Part shown: piece after piece, positions 28,023-36,249 of the stretch | Layout: each line of letters begins with the position of its first letter | Position numbering within the stretch: the stretch's first letter is position 1 | DNA from: Baekduia alba | Lineage (GTDB): Bacteria > Actinomycetota > Thermoleophilia > Solirubrobacterales > Solirubrobacteraceae | Reading direction: 5' to 3' | DNA length: 64,000 bases | NCBI RefSeq assembly: GCF_028416635.1 | Contig: NZ_CP114013.1 | Span: 930,001 to 994,000, forward strand | Made by a program: the position numbers and the translations under genes | The notes under the pieces: generated by a model | The model's input: the letters and a program-made list of their open reading frames with translations, nothing else | Told to the model about the DNA's origin: nothing | Databases searched by the model: none

Positions 28023-28685
28023 ATGGTTGTTCCAAAGGAGTACGGCGGGATCGACGCCCGGCTGGTCGAGGTGACGCGCCGCATGAGGCCGTTCGCGCCG
28101 ATGAGCCTGGCGCCGTTCGGGTCGCCGGAGTTCGCCGTCGCGCTGCTCGGCGCGGTCGCCGAGCTCGGGGCGTCGACGGAGCGCCCCGAGACCGGCGCGG
28201 AGGTGATCGTGTCGAAGTGGGTGAGGCTGGTCGAGGGCGAGTCGGCGGAGAACGTCCGCTGCCGGATCGGAGGTCAGGGTGGCCGGTGCGCCGTCACCGT
28301 GGACGAGCGCCTCGGAGTCCTGGTCGCACTGGGCGAGACCCCGCGGGTCGTGGGCGTCATGGTGCTCGCGCCGCGGAGCGACGACACGCTCCAGCCGCTG
28401 TCGATCACCTGCCGTCTCGACGACGACGGCGGTGCCACGTACGAGTGGCGGTTCGGTCGCGACGGTCGGGTCTACGTCGTGCAGGCGCGGCGCGACGGGG
28501 AGCACTGGGTGGCCACGCTCGAACGGGTGCTGAGCCCGATCGAGGTCGGCGTCGTCGACCCCCACCTCGCGCGGGAGACCGGCGCGACGCCGGCTGAGGC
28601 GTTCGACCGAGTCGTCCCGGCGATGCCGCAGCCCCAGCACGCGGCCGCAGGAGTGCTCCCGCGACACGGCCTCGGGACCGACTGA
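28023..28685 (+). CDS. Hypothetical protein, 220 residues
   Basis: ATG at 28023 behind a purine-rich ribosome site (gagaaggga). The protein begins MVVPKEYGGIDARLVEVTRR and contains a beta-rich middle (VSKWVRLVEGESAENVRCRI, then GGRCAVTVDERLGVLVAL) with two Cys, ending in an unstructured Pro/Gln tail. It has no signal peptide or membrane segment. I do not recognise a family. It sits between two intrinsic terminators, so it is a single-gene transcription unit, and it is adjacent to the PLP enzyme/transporter pair. Confidence 0.65.
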   Translation: MVVPKEYGGIDARLVEVTRRMRPFAPMSLAPFGSPEFAVALLGAVAELGASTERPETGAEVIVSKWVRLVEGESAENVRCRIGGQGGRCAVTVDERLGVLVALGETPRVVGVMVLAPRSDDTLQPLSITCRLDDDGGATYEWRFGRDGRVYVVQARRDGEHWVATLERVLSPIEVGVVDPHLARETGATPAEAFDRVVPAMPQPQHAAAGVLPRHGLGTD

Positions 28686-28699
28686 GCCAGCCCACCCGC

Positions 28700-28759
28700 G
28701 CAAGCGGCGCCCGCACCAGCGGGCGCCGCTTGCCGCGGTGCTCAGCCGCCCCTTTTTTT
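28700..28759 (+). terminator. Long hairpin with downstream T-run
   Basis: A perfect 14-bp stem (GCAAGCGGCGCCCG, 28700-28713, with its complement 28720-28733) and a 6-base loop, followed 20 bases later by seven T residues (28753-28759). The stem is very strong; the T-run is displaced, so it may be a terminator or an end-protecting 3' structure. Confidence 0.65.
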
Positions 28760-28767
28760 GCCATCAC

Positions 28768-28785
28768 ATGAACGTTTACGTTCAT
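28768..28785. promoter_or_regulatory. Perfect palindrome upstream of the PucR gene
   Basis: ATGAACG-ttta-CGTTCAT, 7-bp arms with a 4-base spacer, 65 bases before the pucR-type start. It is AT-richer than its surroundings. A regulator-binding site is likely, possibly for the PucR protein itself. Confidence 0.6.
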
Positions 28786-28849
28786 CTATACCCGTTCCGT
28801 AGGTTCCGCGCGCTCCGCATGGTGCTACGGTCCCGGCCGGCGGCGGTAC

Positions 28850-30502
28850 ATGACGATCCCGGTTCGAGACCTCCTCGGTGCACCCGCGCTCGGAGGCGCA
28901 CGGCTGATCGGCGGCCACGACGGCGTCGAGCGCGAGGTGACGTGGACCTCGGTGATCGAGTGGCAGGCCGTCGACTTCGTCCGGCCCGGCGAGCTCGTGC
29001 TGACGACCGGGATCGGGCTCGACGAGCCGACGCTCACGCAGTTCCTCGGCCAGCTCCTGGAGTCCGACGCGGCGGCGGTCGCCGTCAGCCTGTCGCCCAG
29101 CGAGCCCGTCGCGGCCCCGCCGGCGGCCGCGATCGCGCTCGCGGACCAGTGCGGCGTTCCGCTCATCGACCTCCCGTGGGACGTCGGGTTCGCCGACGTC
29201 AGCCGGTGGGTGGTCGACGAGCTGATCCGGCGCCGGTTCGGCGGCTCGATCGACGCGCCGGCCGGGATCCACACCCGCTTCGCCGCCGTGCTGCTGGACG
29301 GCCTCGGCATGAACGGCATCGCCGCGGCGCTGGAGGCCGCCCTCGAGCGGCCGGTGCTGGTCTTCGACGCCCGGCTGGAGCTCGCGGGTCACGGGCCGCT
29401 GGCCGACGGCGCGCTCGGCGGCCCGGGGCTCAGGGCGCTGCGGCTACGCGCCGCGGGCCTCTCGGCCGCCGACGCGGGGACGCTCGCGGCGCAGTTCGAC
29501 GGCGAGCATCCGCGGCACTTCGCCGGCCTCGACGCCCTCGGACTCGGCGCGGGCACGGGACGGGCCGCGCTCGCGCGGCACGACACGCTCGGGTTCCTCT
29601 ACGTCCTGGACGCCGACGGGCATCCCGAGGAGCTGCCGAACCTGGCGCTGCGCGCGCTCGGCGAAGCGGCCGACTCGGTGGCCATCGAGGGGCTGCGCCA
29701 GCGATCGGCCGCCGACGATCGCGCGCGCGAGGACTTCGTGTGGCAGCTCGTCGCCGGTCTGGCCGGCCCGCCGGACCACATCCTCGCGCGCGCGGGGCTG
29801 CTGGGCTTCGACGGTCGCGTCCCGCACGAGCTGGCCGTGGCGCGCGGTGACGGCGCCGAGAGTCGCGCGACGCTGGAGCGGCTGGCGCGCGAGCTGCGCG
29901 CGCGGGCCGCGCGTGCGACCGCCGAGGTCACGCTCGGCGTGCGCGAGGACGTCATGGTGGCGATCGCCACGGCGCCCGGCGACCAGCCGGGGCCGCTGCG
30001 CCGGCTGCTGGTCGAGGTGCAGGCCGCCGTCGAGCCCGAGCAGCGCGCGTCCTGGGGCATCGCGGCCATGGCGCGCCCCCTCGGCGAGTTGACGGTGTCC
30101 TACGGCGAGGCCCAACGGGCCCTCGAGGTCGGCAGGACCGTCGTCGGGCCGGCGAACGTCGGCGACGCCGCCGACCTGGCGCCGTACATGATGCTGGCCA
30201 AGCTCGGCGCGGACCCGGAGGCCCTGGCGATCGCGCGGGCCATCATCCAGCCGCTGCTCGCCTACGACCGCGCGAAGGGGCGCAACCTGGTCGAGACCCT
30301 CGACGTCTACCTCCAGGAGAGCGGCAACACGAGCGCGGCGGCGCGGCGCCTGTTCTTCAACCGCCGCTCGCTCGTCTACCGCCTGCACAAGATCGAGGAG
30401 TTGACCGGCCGGGCGCTCGACCAGCCGGCGGATCGGTTTGTCCTCGACCTCAGCATCAAGCTCCTGCGCTTCGGCATCGTGGACGACGTCCCACCGCGCT
30501 GA
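28850..30502 (+). CDS. PucR-family transcriptional regulator
   Basis: A 550-residue regulator. The N-terminal PucR ligand domain covers residues about 5-130 (MTIPVRDLLGAPALGGARLI, FVRPGELVLTTGIGL), a GGDEF-like degenerate central domain lies about 290-430, and the C-terminal PucR helix-turn-helix is NTSAAARRLFFNRRSLVYRL near residue 495 with TGRALDQPADRFVLDLSIKL. PucR regulators control purine and allantoin catabolism in Bacillus and amine or amide use in actinobacteria. The next genes, an amidase and an APC permease in the same direction, are its probable targets. Confidence 0.92.
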   Translation: MTIPVRDLLGAPALGGARLIGGHDGVEREVTWTSVIEWQAVDFVRPGELVLTTGIGLDEPTLTQFLGQLLESDAAAVAVSLSPSEPVAAPPAAAIALADQCGVPLIDLPWDVGFADVSRWVVDELIRRRFGGSIDAPAGIHTRFAAVLLDGLGMNGIAAALEAALERPVLVFDARLELAGHGPLADGALGGPGLRALRLRAAGLSAADAGTLAAQFDGEHPRHFAGLDALGLGAGTGRAALARHDTLGFLYVLDADGHPEELPNLALRALGEAADSVAIEGLRQRSAADDRAREDFVWQLVAGLAGPPDHILARAGLLGFDGRVPHELAVARGDGAESRATLERLARELRARAARATAEVTLGVREDVMVAIATAPGDQPGPLRRLLVEVQAAVEPEQRASWGIAAMARPLGELTVSYGEAQRALEVGRTVVGPANVGDAADLAPYMMLAKLGADPEALAIARAIIQPLLAYDRAKGRNLVETLDVYLQESGNTSAAARRLFFNRRSLVYRLHKIEELTGRALDQPADRFVLDLSIKLLRFGIVDDVPPR

Positions 30503-30642
30503 CGCCTCCACCGGTCGACGGCCGTGTCGACTGTGCGCAGCGTCACAGGGTGACGCAATGGCCGCCGTGTTTTTCGCCGGATCCGTGGTTTACGCCTGGT
30601 TGGCGCGCTGAAAGCCTGTCGCAGTCGGAGACAGGAGAAGTA

Positions 30643-32106
30643 GTGGATCTGGACGATGTGTTGTGGGACGACGGCCTCGCGCAGGCCGCGCTCGTACGTG
30701 CCGGCGAGGTGACGGCACGCGAGCTGGTGGAGGGCGCGATCGAGCGCATCGAGCGCGTCGACGCGCTGCTCAACGCCGTGGTCACGCCGCTGTTCACCCA
30801 AGCGCTTCGGGCGGCGCAGGACGGCGACCTCGCCGCGACCCCGTTCGCCGGCGTGCCGATGCTGCTCAAGGACCACCTCGCCACGTACGGCGGCGCCCGT
30901 CACACGAGCGGCTCGATCTTCCTGCGCAACAACGTCGCGAAGAGCGACAGCGAGCTCGTCACGCGGTTCAAGCGCGCCGGGATGATCCCCGTCGGCCTGA
31001 CCAACACCTGTGAGCTGGCGCTGCTCTCCACGAGCGAGCCGGCCCTGCACGGCGCGACGCTGAACCCGTGGAGCCTCACCCACTCCACGGGTGGGTCGAG
31101 CGGCGGGTCGGCCGCGGCGGTGGCCGCCGGTCTGGTGGCGTTCGCGCACGGCAACGACTCGGCGGGATCGCTGCGGATCCCGGCGTCCTGTTGCGGCATC
31201 TTCGGGCTCAAGCCGAGCCGCGGGCGCGTGTCGCCCGGGCCGCGCGGCGACATCGCGCCGGGCATCTGGTCCGAGCACGTGATGACCCGCTCCGTGCGTG
31301 ACTGCGCCGCGGTCCTGGATGCCACGGCCGGCGCGCTGCCGCACGACCAGTACTCGCGCCCGAGGCCGGCGCGGGCGTTCCAGGACAGCGCCGGCGCGGA
31401 TCCCGGGCGGCTCCGGATCGCCGTCAGCGATCGGCCGCTCCAGGGCGGCGAGGTCGACGCCGAGTGCGTGCGCGCGGTCTGGGAGACGGCGGAGCTCTGC
31501 GCCGAGCTGGGCCACGAGATCGTCGAGGCGGCGCCGGTGGTCGACGGCGCGGCCCTCGAGGCCGACTTCTTCGCGCTGTACACCGTCGCCGCGGCGGCGC
31601 GCATCGCCGAGTGGGTCGAGTGGATGGGCCGCGAGCCGGATCCGGCGGAGCTCGAGCCGCTGACCTGGGCGGTGCGCGAAGCCGGGCTGCGGCACTCCGC
31701 CGTCGACCACGTGGTCACGGTGCAGCGCCTGCAGCGCGCGGCGCGCGACATCGTCGCGTTCTTCGACACGGTCGACGTCTGGCTGACGCCGACGCTGGCG
31801 GAGCCGCCGGCGCCGCTCGGGTACTTCGACCCGTCGCCGCTGGATCCGCTGGCCACGCTCGACCTCGACGCGCGCTTCTCGCCGTTCACCTGGGTCGCCA
31901 ACGTCACGGGGCAGCCGGGGATGTCTGTCCCGCTGGCCTGGAACGACGACGGCCTGCCGATCGGCAGCCACTTCCTGGCGCGCCTCGGCGCCGAGCGCGT
32001 GCTCTTCGGCCTCGCCGCGCAGCTCGAGCAGGCACGGCCCTGGGCGCATCGCCGGCCGCCGGTCTCCGCCGGCTCGCCTGCCGCGACCGCGGCAACGAAC
32101 TGTTGA
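30643..32106 (+). CDS. Amidase (amidase signature family)
   Basis: A 487-residue amidase-signature enzyme starting at GTG 30643 behind aggagaag. The Ser-cisSer-Lys triad is visible: Lys76 in PMLLKDHLA, the cis-Ser in STGGSSGGSAAAVAAG near 152 and the nucleophile Ser176 in GNDSAGSLRIPAS. It hydrolyses an amide, releasing ammonia or an amine and a carboxylate; the family cannot be assigned to a substrate by eye. It lies between a PucR regulator and an APC-type permease, which suggests uptake and hydrolysis of a nitrogen compound. Confidence 0.9.
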   Translation: MDLDDVLWDDGLAQAALVRAGEVTARELVEGAIERIERVDALLNAVVTPLFTQALRAAQDGDLAATPFAGVPMLLKDHLATYGGARHTSGSIFLRNNVAKSDSELVTRFKRAGMIPVGLTNTCELALLSTSEPALHGATLNPWSLTHSTGGSSGGSAAAVAAGLVAFAHGNDSAGSLRIPASCCGIFGLKPSRGRVSPGPRGDIAPGIWSEHVMTRSVRDCAAVLDATAGALPHDQYSRPRPARAFQDSAGADPGRLRIAVSDRPLQGGEVDAECVRAVWETAELCAELGHEIVEAAPVVDGAALEADFFALYTVAAAARIAEWVEWMGREPDPAELEPLTWAVREAGLRHSAVDHVVTVQRLQRAARDIVAFFDTVDVWLTPTLAEPPAPLGYFDPSPLDPLATLDLDARFSPFTWVANVTGQPGMSVPLAWNDDGLPIGSHFLARLGAERVLFGLAAQLEQARPWAHRRPPVSAGSPAATAATNC

Positions 32107-32139
32107 CCAACCAACCATCACACCGAGGGACGGGGAACC

Positions 32140-33561
32140 ATGCAAGGCAGCCCTACGCAGGTCACTGACGGCGCACCACAGCTCGAACGCACGCTCGGGC
32201 TCAAGCAGGTCGTGATGTTCGGGTTGGCGTACATGACGCCACTCATCGTGCTCGGGACGTTCGGCCTGCTCGCATCGGGCACCGGGGGCGCGGTGCCGTC
32301 CGCGTACCTGCTGGCGCTCGTCGCGATGCTGTTCACCGCCTACAGCTACGGGCGGATGGCGCAGGCGTATCCGGTCGCCGGGTCGGCGTACTCCTACGTG
32401 CGTCGCGCCATCGACCCGCGGATCGGGTTCCTGGTCGGCTGGGCGGTGCTCCTCGACTACCTGTTCCTGCCGATGGTCATCTGGCTGATCGGCGGCGCGT
32501 ACCTCTCGGCGCAGTTCCCCGACGTCCCGACCTGGGTGTGGATCGTCGGCTTCATCGCCATCAGCACGGCGCTCAACATCCTCGGGGTGCGTGTCGCCGC
32601 CAACGTCAACACGCTGCTGATGACGTTCCAGGTGCTGGTGCTCGTGCTCTTCGTGGGGTTCTCGATCGGCTACGTCATCGACCACAAGGGCGGCGGCGCG
32701 CTGCTGAGCACGGCGCCGTTCGGCAACGACGCGACGACCCTGTCGACCCTGGCGAGTGGCGCGGCGATCGCCGCGTACTCGTTCCTCGGCTTCGACGCCG
32801 TCACGACGCTCACCGAAGAGACGATCGACCCCAAGCGCACGATCCCGCGCGCGATCCTGCTCGTGACCATCATCGGCGGGGTCATCTTCGTGCTCACGGC
32901 GTACACGACGCAGCTCGTGCACCCGGGCGGGACGTTCTCCGACCCCGACTCGGCGGCTTTCGACATCGCCAAGACGATGGGCGGCAGCCTCCTCTCGTCG
33001 ATCGTGGTGGCCGGCCTGATCGTCGCCCAGGGCGCCTCCGGATTGGCGGCGCAGGCGAGCGGCTCGCGCCTGATGTACGCCATGGGACGCGACGCGGTCC
33101 TCCCGCGGAAGGTCTTCGGGTACCTCCATCCGCGGCTGCGCACGCCGACGCTCAACATCGCGGTGACCGGCGTGGTGGGCCTCATCGCCCTCAAGTCGAG
33201 CGTTGCGACGTCGACGTCGTTCATCAACTTCGGCGCGTTCACGGCCTTCACGTTCGTCAACCTGTCGGTCATCGCGCACTTCTTCCGCCAGCGGGAGGAC
33301 CGCGACCGGTCGCAGGTGCTGTCGCGCGTGGTCGTCCCCGCCATCGGCGCCGGGTTCGACGTGTGGCTGCTGACGAAGCTCGACAGCAAGGCCATCACGA
33401 TCGGCGTGATCTGGCTCGCCCTCGGCGTGCTCGTGCTCTGCTACCTCACCAAGCTCTTCCGCGTCCCGCCTCCGGAGATGCACTTCGAGGACGAGGACTC
33501 GGCACCGGCTCCCCAAGCGCGACCGGCGGCGGACGCGCAGCCGCAGGGCGCGATCGCCTGA
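32140..33561 (+). CDS. APC-superfamily amino acid/amine permease
   Basis: A 473-residue membrane protein with about twelve transmembrane segments. The first segment after TLGLKQVVMFGLAYMTPLIV and the second (YSYGRMAQAYPVAGSAYSYV) carry the APC pattern, and SFLGFDAVTTLTEETIDPKR is the characteristic helix-6 region with the conserved Glu pair. It imports an amino acid, amine or related compound. It is 33 bases after the amidase and is followed by a strong hairpin, so pucR-type gene, amidase and permease end here as one unit. Confidence 0.9.
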   Translation: MQGSPTQVTDGAPQLERTLGLKQVVMFGLAYMTPLIVLGTFGLLASGTGGAVPSAYLLALVAMLFTAYSYGRMAQAYPVAGSAYSYVRRAIDPRIGFLVGWAVLLDYLFLPMVIWLIGGAYLSAQFPDVPTWVWIVGFIAISTALNILGVRVAANVNTLLMTFQVLVLVLFVGFSIGYVIDHKGGGALLSTAPFGNDATTLSTLASGAAIAAYSFLGFDAVTTLTEETIDPKRTIPRAILLVTIIGGVIFVLTAYTTQLVHPGGTFSDPDSAAFDIAKTMGGSLLSSIVVAGLIVAQGASGLAAQASGSRLMYAMGRDAVLPRKVFGYLHPRLRTPTLNIAVTGVVGLIALKSSVATSTSFINFGAFTAFTFVNLSVIAHFFRQREDRDRSQVLSRVVVPAIGAGFDVWLLTKLDSKAITIGVIWLALGVLVLCYLTKLFRVPPPEMHFEDEDSAPAPQARPAADAQPQGAIA

Positions 33562-33575
33562 GGCTAGGCGAGGCG

Positions 33576-33615
33576 GGCGGCACGAGTCGGGCCGTCGCGG
33601 CCCGCTCGTGCCGCC
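33576..33615. terminator. Bidirectional terminator hairpin
   Basis: An 11-bp stem (GGCGGCACGAG with CTCGTGCCGCC) with an inner GGGCC/GGCCC pair, between the convergent APC permease and methyltransferase genes. No T-run on either side. Confidence 0.65.
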
Positions 33616-33645
33616 GGACGACGTTCGCCGCGGACCGGGCGATCG

Positions 33646-34533
33646 TCACCCGGCGGCCGGCGCGTGGGCGCTGACGACCCAGGCCGAGGCCGGCGCGACG
33701 ATCGCGCCCGACGCGCTGGTGTACTCGCCGGCGAGCGCGCGCAGATCGCGCTCGATCAGCGGGCGCACGCGCTCCGCGTCGTCGCCGGCCAAGCGGACCG
33801 TCTCGGCGGCGGGCCCGAGGGCGAGCGCGACCTCGACGGCCTCCTGGGCATCCTGGCCGACGAGCATGTCGAGGTCCACGCGCCGCAACGCGATCCGCTC
33901 GAAGCCGGCCGCCCGGAGGATGTCCGAGGTCGTGTCGGCGTTCGCCATCGAGAACGGGCCTGGGCCGCAGGTCAGCGCGTCGGACTCTTCGGCGTTCGGC
34001 TTGGGGACGAGGCGATCGACGACCTCCTCGGACCGCTGCATCCACTCGTTGTCGAGCTTGCGGCGCCACACGACCATGGTGAGCGTGCCGTCGGGGCGCA
34101 GCGACTGGCGGACGTTGCGCAGGGCGGCGACCGGGTTGGCGAAGAACATCGTCCCCATGCGCGCGAAGGCGTAGTCATAAGGGCCGCTCAGCGGTTCGGT
34201 CTGCACGTCGGCGACGACGAACTCGACGTTCTCGACGCCGGCCCGCGCCGCCTCATCACGGGCCGCGTCGATGAAGCGCTCGGCGGCGTCGACGCCGACG
34301 ACGTGGCTCGACGGTCCCGCGACCTGCGCCAACTGCTGGGCGGTGTCGCCAAAGCCGCAGCCGATGTCGAGGATGCGGTCGCCGGCGCGCGGCGGGCCCT
34401 CGGCGATCGCGACGTCGCCGAAGCGCTTGAGCGCCACCACGAAGATGTGACGGTACTGGCTGAACCGGTCGAAGAGGACCGTGTTCCAGGCTGCCGTCGC
34501 TTCCGTGTTGTCGACGTAGACCTTGTCAGCCAT
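33646..34533 (-). CDS. Class I SAM-dependent methyltransferase
   Basis: A 295-residue methyltransferase of the UbiE/Coq5-like group. RILDIGCGFGDTAQQLAQV is SAM motif I, VGVDAAERF the acidic end of strand 2, VENVEFVVADVQTEPL motif II region and NPVAALRNVRQSLRPDGTLT the strand-4 to strand-5 segment. The start at ATG 34533 gives MADKVYVDNTEATAAWNTVL. The substrate is unknown. The terminal 60 residues (LAGDDAERVRPLIERDLRAL) are a helical extension. It reads toward the APC permease and is not in an obvious operon. Confidence 0.88.
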   Translation of the reverse strand: MADKVYVDNTEATAAWNTVLFDRFSQYRHIFVVALKRFGDVAIAEGPPRAGDRILDIGCGFGDTAQQLAQVAGPSSHVVGVDAAERFIDAARDEAARAGVENVEFVVADVQTEPLSGPYDYAFARMGTMFFANPVAALRNVRQSLRPDGTLTMVVWRRKLDNEWMQRSEEVVDRLVPKPNAEESDALTCGPGPFSMANADTTSDILRAAGFERIALRRVDLDMLVGQDAQEAVEVALALGPAAETVRLAGDDAERVRPLIERDLRALAGEYTSASGAIVAPASAWVVSAHAPAAG

Positions 34534-34575
34534 GGGGGCCGAGGATACGCCTGCCCGGCAGGCGCGTGGGAGCGA

Positions 34576-34761
34576 TCACGCGTCGGGCGGAGGATCGTCG
34601 AAGCTCCGCGTGCCCGGTCGCGCCTGCTTGTCCGCGCCGGCGTCGGGAACGGGCGAACGGCGGGCGAATCGTGCCGACCGCTGGCCGGTGGACGTTCGCA
34701 AGGATGCGAGGTAGCGCTGGACGACGGCCACCTCATGTCGTAGCTGCGCGCGGTCGCGCAT
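34576..34761 (-). CDS. Small hypothetical protein, 61 residues
   Basis: ATG at 34761 on the minus strand has a convincing ribosome site (gaggagaag, six bases upstream). The protein begins MRDRAQLRHEVAVVQRYLAS and is charged and probably helical at its N-terminus, then Pro/Arg/Asp-rich. It ends 42 bases before the methyltransferase start on the same strand, so it may be co-transcribed. Its short length and compositional bias leave real doubt that it is a gene. Confidence 0.4.
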   Translation of the reverse strand: MRDRAQLRHEVAVVQRYLASLRTSTGQRSARFARRSPVPDAGADKQARPGTRSFDDPPPDA

Positions 34762-34981
34762 GAGCTCTTCTCCTCGATCGCTTCTGCTCTGATCGGGAGA
34801 CTCGGCGCGGCCTGCTGCCGCCGATCACGCCGCTCCTTCCGCTGTCCGTGCCGAACACGCCCACGCACGCCGCCTGCGTGTCCGGCGAGAACGACGTACC
34901 CGGTCGCGTCGCCCGGATACGCCAAGTCTGCGCCCCGCCCCCGATTCGCGATGGCAGCAACGTATAACCAGACAGCTTGTT

Positions 34982-34999
34982 CATAACCGTTTGGTTGTG
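34982..34999 (+). promoter_or_regulatory. ArsR-type operator palindrome
   Basis: CATAACC-gttt-GGTTGTG, arms matching at six of seven positions, ends one base before the preferred arsR ATG. The surrounding 30 bases (cgtataaccagacagcttgt) are AT-rich for this genome. Position and shape fit autorepression by the ArsR protein. Confidence 0.6.
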
Positions 35000-35000
35000 T

Positions 35001-35366
35001 ATGTTGCCCGTCGTGAGCGCTGCCCTTCCCGTCATCAGTCCCCGTGAACGCCAGGCCGGCGGATGTTGTGAGGCGCCGGTGCAGCCGGACCTGACGGCCG
35101 AGGCGGCAGCCGTGCTGGCCGCGACCGTCAAGGCGCTGGCGGACCCGACGCGGCTGCGGATCGTGGACACGCTGCGCAAGGCCACGCCCGAGGCGGTGTG
35201 CCAGTGCGAGCTGATGCCGCTCTTCGACATGTCTCAGCCCGCGCTGTCCAAGCACCTCAAGGTGCTGGTCGGCGCCGGGGTGATCGGGACCGAGCGGCGC
35301 GGGCTGTGGGCCTACTACTACATGTTGCCGGGATCGACCGAGGAGCTGATCGCGTGGCTGAGCTGA
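35001..35366 (+). CDS. arsR: ArsR-family arsenic-responsive repressor
   Basis: A 121-residue winged-helix repressor from ATG 35001 (GTG 35013 is an alternative). KALADPTRLRIVDTLRKA and AVCQCELMPLFDMSQPALSKH contain the Cys-x-Cys pair in the helix-3 region expected for trivalent arsenic binding, with an additional Cys pair near the N-terminus (GGCCEAP). Binding of As(III) to such cysteines releases the protein from DNA. A palindrome overlaps the region just before the start codon. It is the first gene of the arsenic operon; the arsM start lies inside its last codons. Confidence 0.93.
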   Translation: MLPVVSAALPVISPRERQAGGCCEAPVQPDLTAEAAAVLAATVKALADPTRLRIVDTLRKATPEAVCQCELMPLFDMSQPALSKHLKVLVGAGVIGTERRGLWAYYYMLPGSTEELIAWLS

Positions 35367-36178
35367 AATCGGAGTGCTGTGCACCGCCCGCGCACGCGGC
35401 GGGCAGCTGTGGGTGCTCGGCCGCACCTGACACGGGCGGCGACGTGCGCGAGGTCGTGCGAGAGCGCTACGCGGCTGCCGCGCGCGAGGCGGCCTCGGGC
35501 GGCGGGTGCTGCTCGGCGGTCGCTCTCACGGACGCCAGCGGGACCGAGGTCTTCGGCAACGCCGTCTATGCGGGCGCCGAGGTCGACGGCGCGGGCGATG
35601 CGCTCAGCGCCTCGCTGGGCTGCGGAGTGCCGACCGCCGTCGCCGACCTTCTCCCCGGCGAGGTCGTGCTCGACCTCGGCGCTGGCGCCGGCGCCGACGT
35701 GCTCATCTCCGCGCGGCGTGTCGGGCCGGCCGGCAAGGCGTACGGGTTGGACATGACGGACGAGATGCTGGAGCTGGCTCGAGCCAACGCGGCGCAGGCC
35801 GGCGCGGAGAACGTCGAGTTCGTCAAGGGCTACATCGAAGACGTCCCGCTGCCGGACGGCGCGGTCGACGTCGTCATCTCGAACTGCGTCATCAACCTGG
35901 CCGGCGACAAGAACAAGGTGTTCGCCGAGGCCGCGCGCGTCCTGAAGCCCGGTGGCCGGTTCGCCGTCTCCGACGTGATCGCCGACGCCGGGATGGACGA
36001 CGCGACGCGCGCCGACATGGCGCAGTGGACCGGCTGCATCGCCGGGGCGCTGACGCGCGAGGAGTTCCAGGACGGGCTGCGCGCTGCGGGGTTCGAGGAC
36101 GTCGAGATCCGCGAGACGCACCGCGTCCACGAGCACGCCGGCTCGGCGATCATCCGCGCCCGCAAGGCGACGGCATGA
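35354..36178 (+). CDS. arsM: Arsenite S-adenosylmethionine methyltransferase
   Basis: From GTG 35354 (overlapping the arsR stop by 13 bases) the protein has 274 residues. [20 protein letters not shown] is the SAM motif I. The Cys residues used by ArsM enzymes are present: [12 protein letters not shown] near residue 52, [12 protein letters not shown] and [12 protein letters not shown]. The family converts As(III) stepwise to methylated arsenicals with SAM and thiols. The N-terminal Cys-rich stretch ([17 protein letters not shown]) is an extra metal-binding candidate. It forms one operon with aqpS-like and arsC genes. Confidence 0.93.
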   Translation: MAELKSECCAPPAHAAGSCGCSAAPDTGGDVREVVRERYAAAAREAASGGGCCSAVALTDASGTEVFGNAVYAGAEVDGAGDALSASLGCGVPTAVADLLPGEVVLDLGAGAGADVLISARRVGPAGKAYGLDMTDEMLELARANAAQAGAENVEFVKGYIEDVPLPDGAVDVVISNCVINLAGDKNKVFAEAARVLKPGGRFAVSDVIADAGMDDATRADMAQWTGCIAGALTREEFQDGLRAAGFEDVEIRETHRVHEHAGSAIIRARKATA

Positions 36179-36249
36179 CGCTTCACCGGCTCCTGGTCGC
36201 AAAGCACGGCCGCGAGATGGCCGCGAAGGTCGCCGAGGCCTGCTGCTAG
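36175..36249 (+). CDS. 24-residue micro-ORF ending in Cys-Cys
   Basis: An ATG (36175) overlaps the arsM stop as ATGA, and its TAG (36247-36249) abuts the next ATG exactly. The predicted peptide starts [14 protein letters not shown] and ends VAEACC; it is basic-amphipathic with a terminal vicinal Cys pair. Double overlap or abutment with both neighbours is what a translationally coupled gene looks like, and a terminal Cys-Cys could bind As(III). It could equally be a chance spacer frame; no family is known to me. Confidence 0.4.
   Translation: MTLHRLLVAKHGREMAAKVAEACC

Noticed and set aside
30376-33516. 1046-residue minus-strand frame opposite the amidase and permease
   Set aside because: Entirely antisense to two clear genes and low complexity (Arg, Glu, His, Gln).
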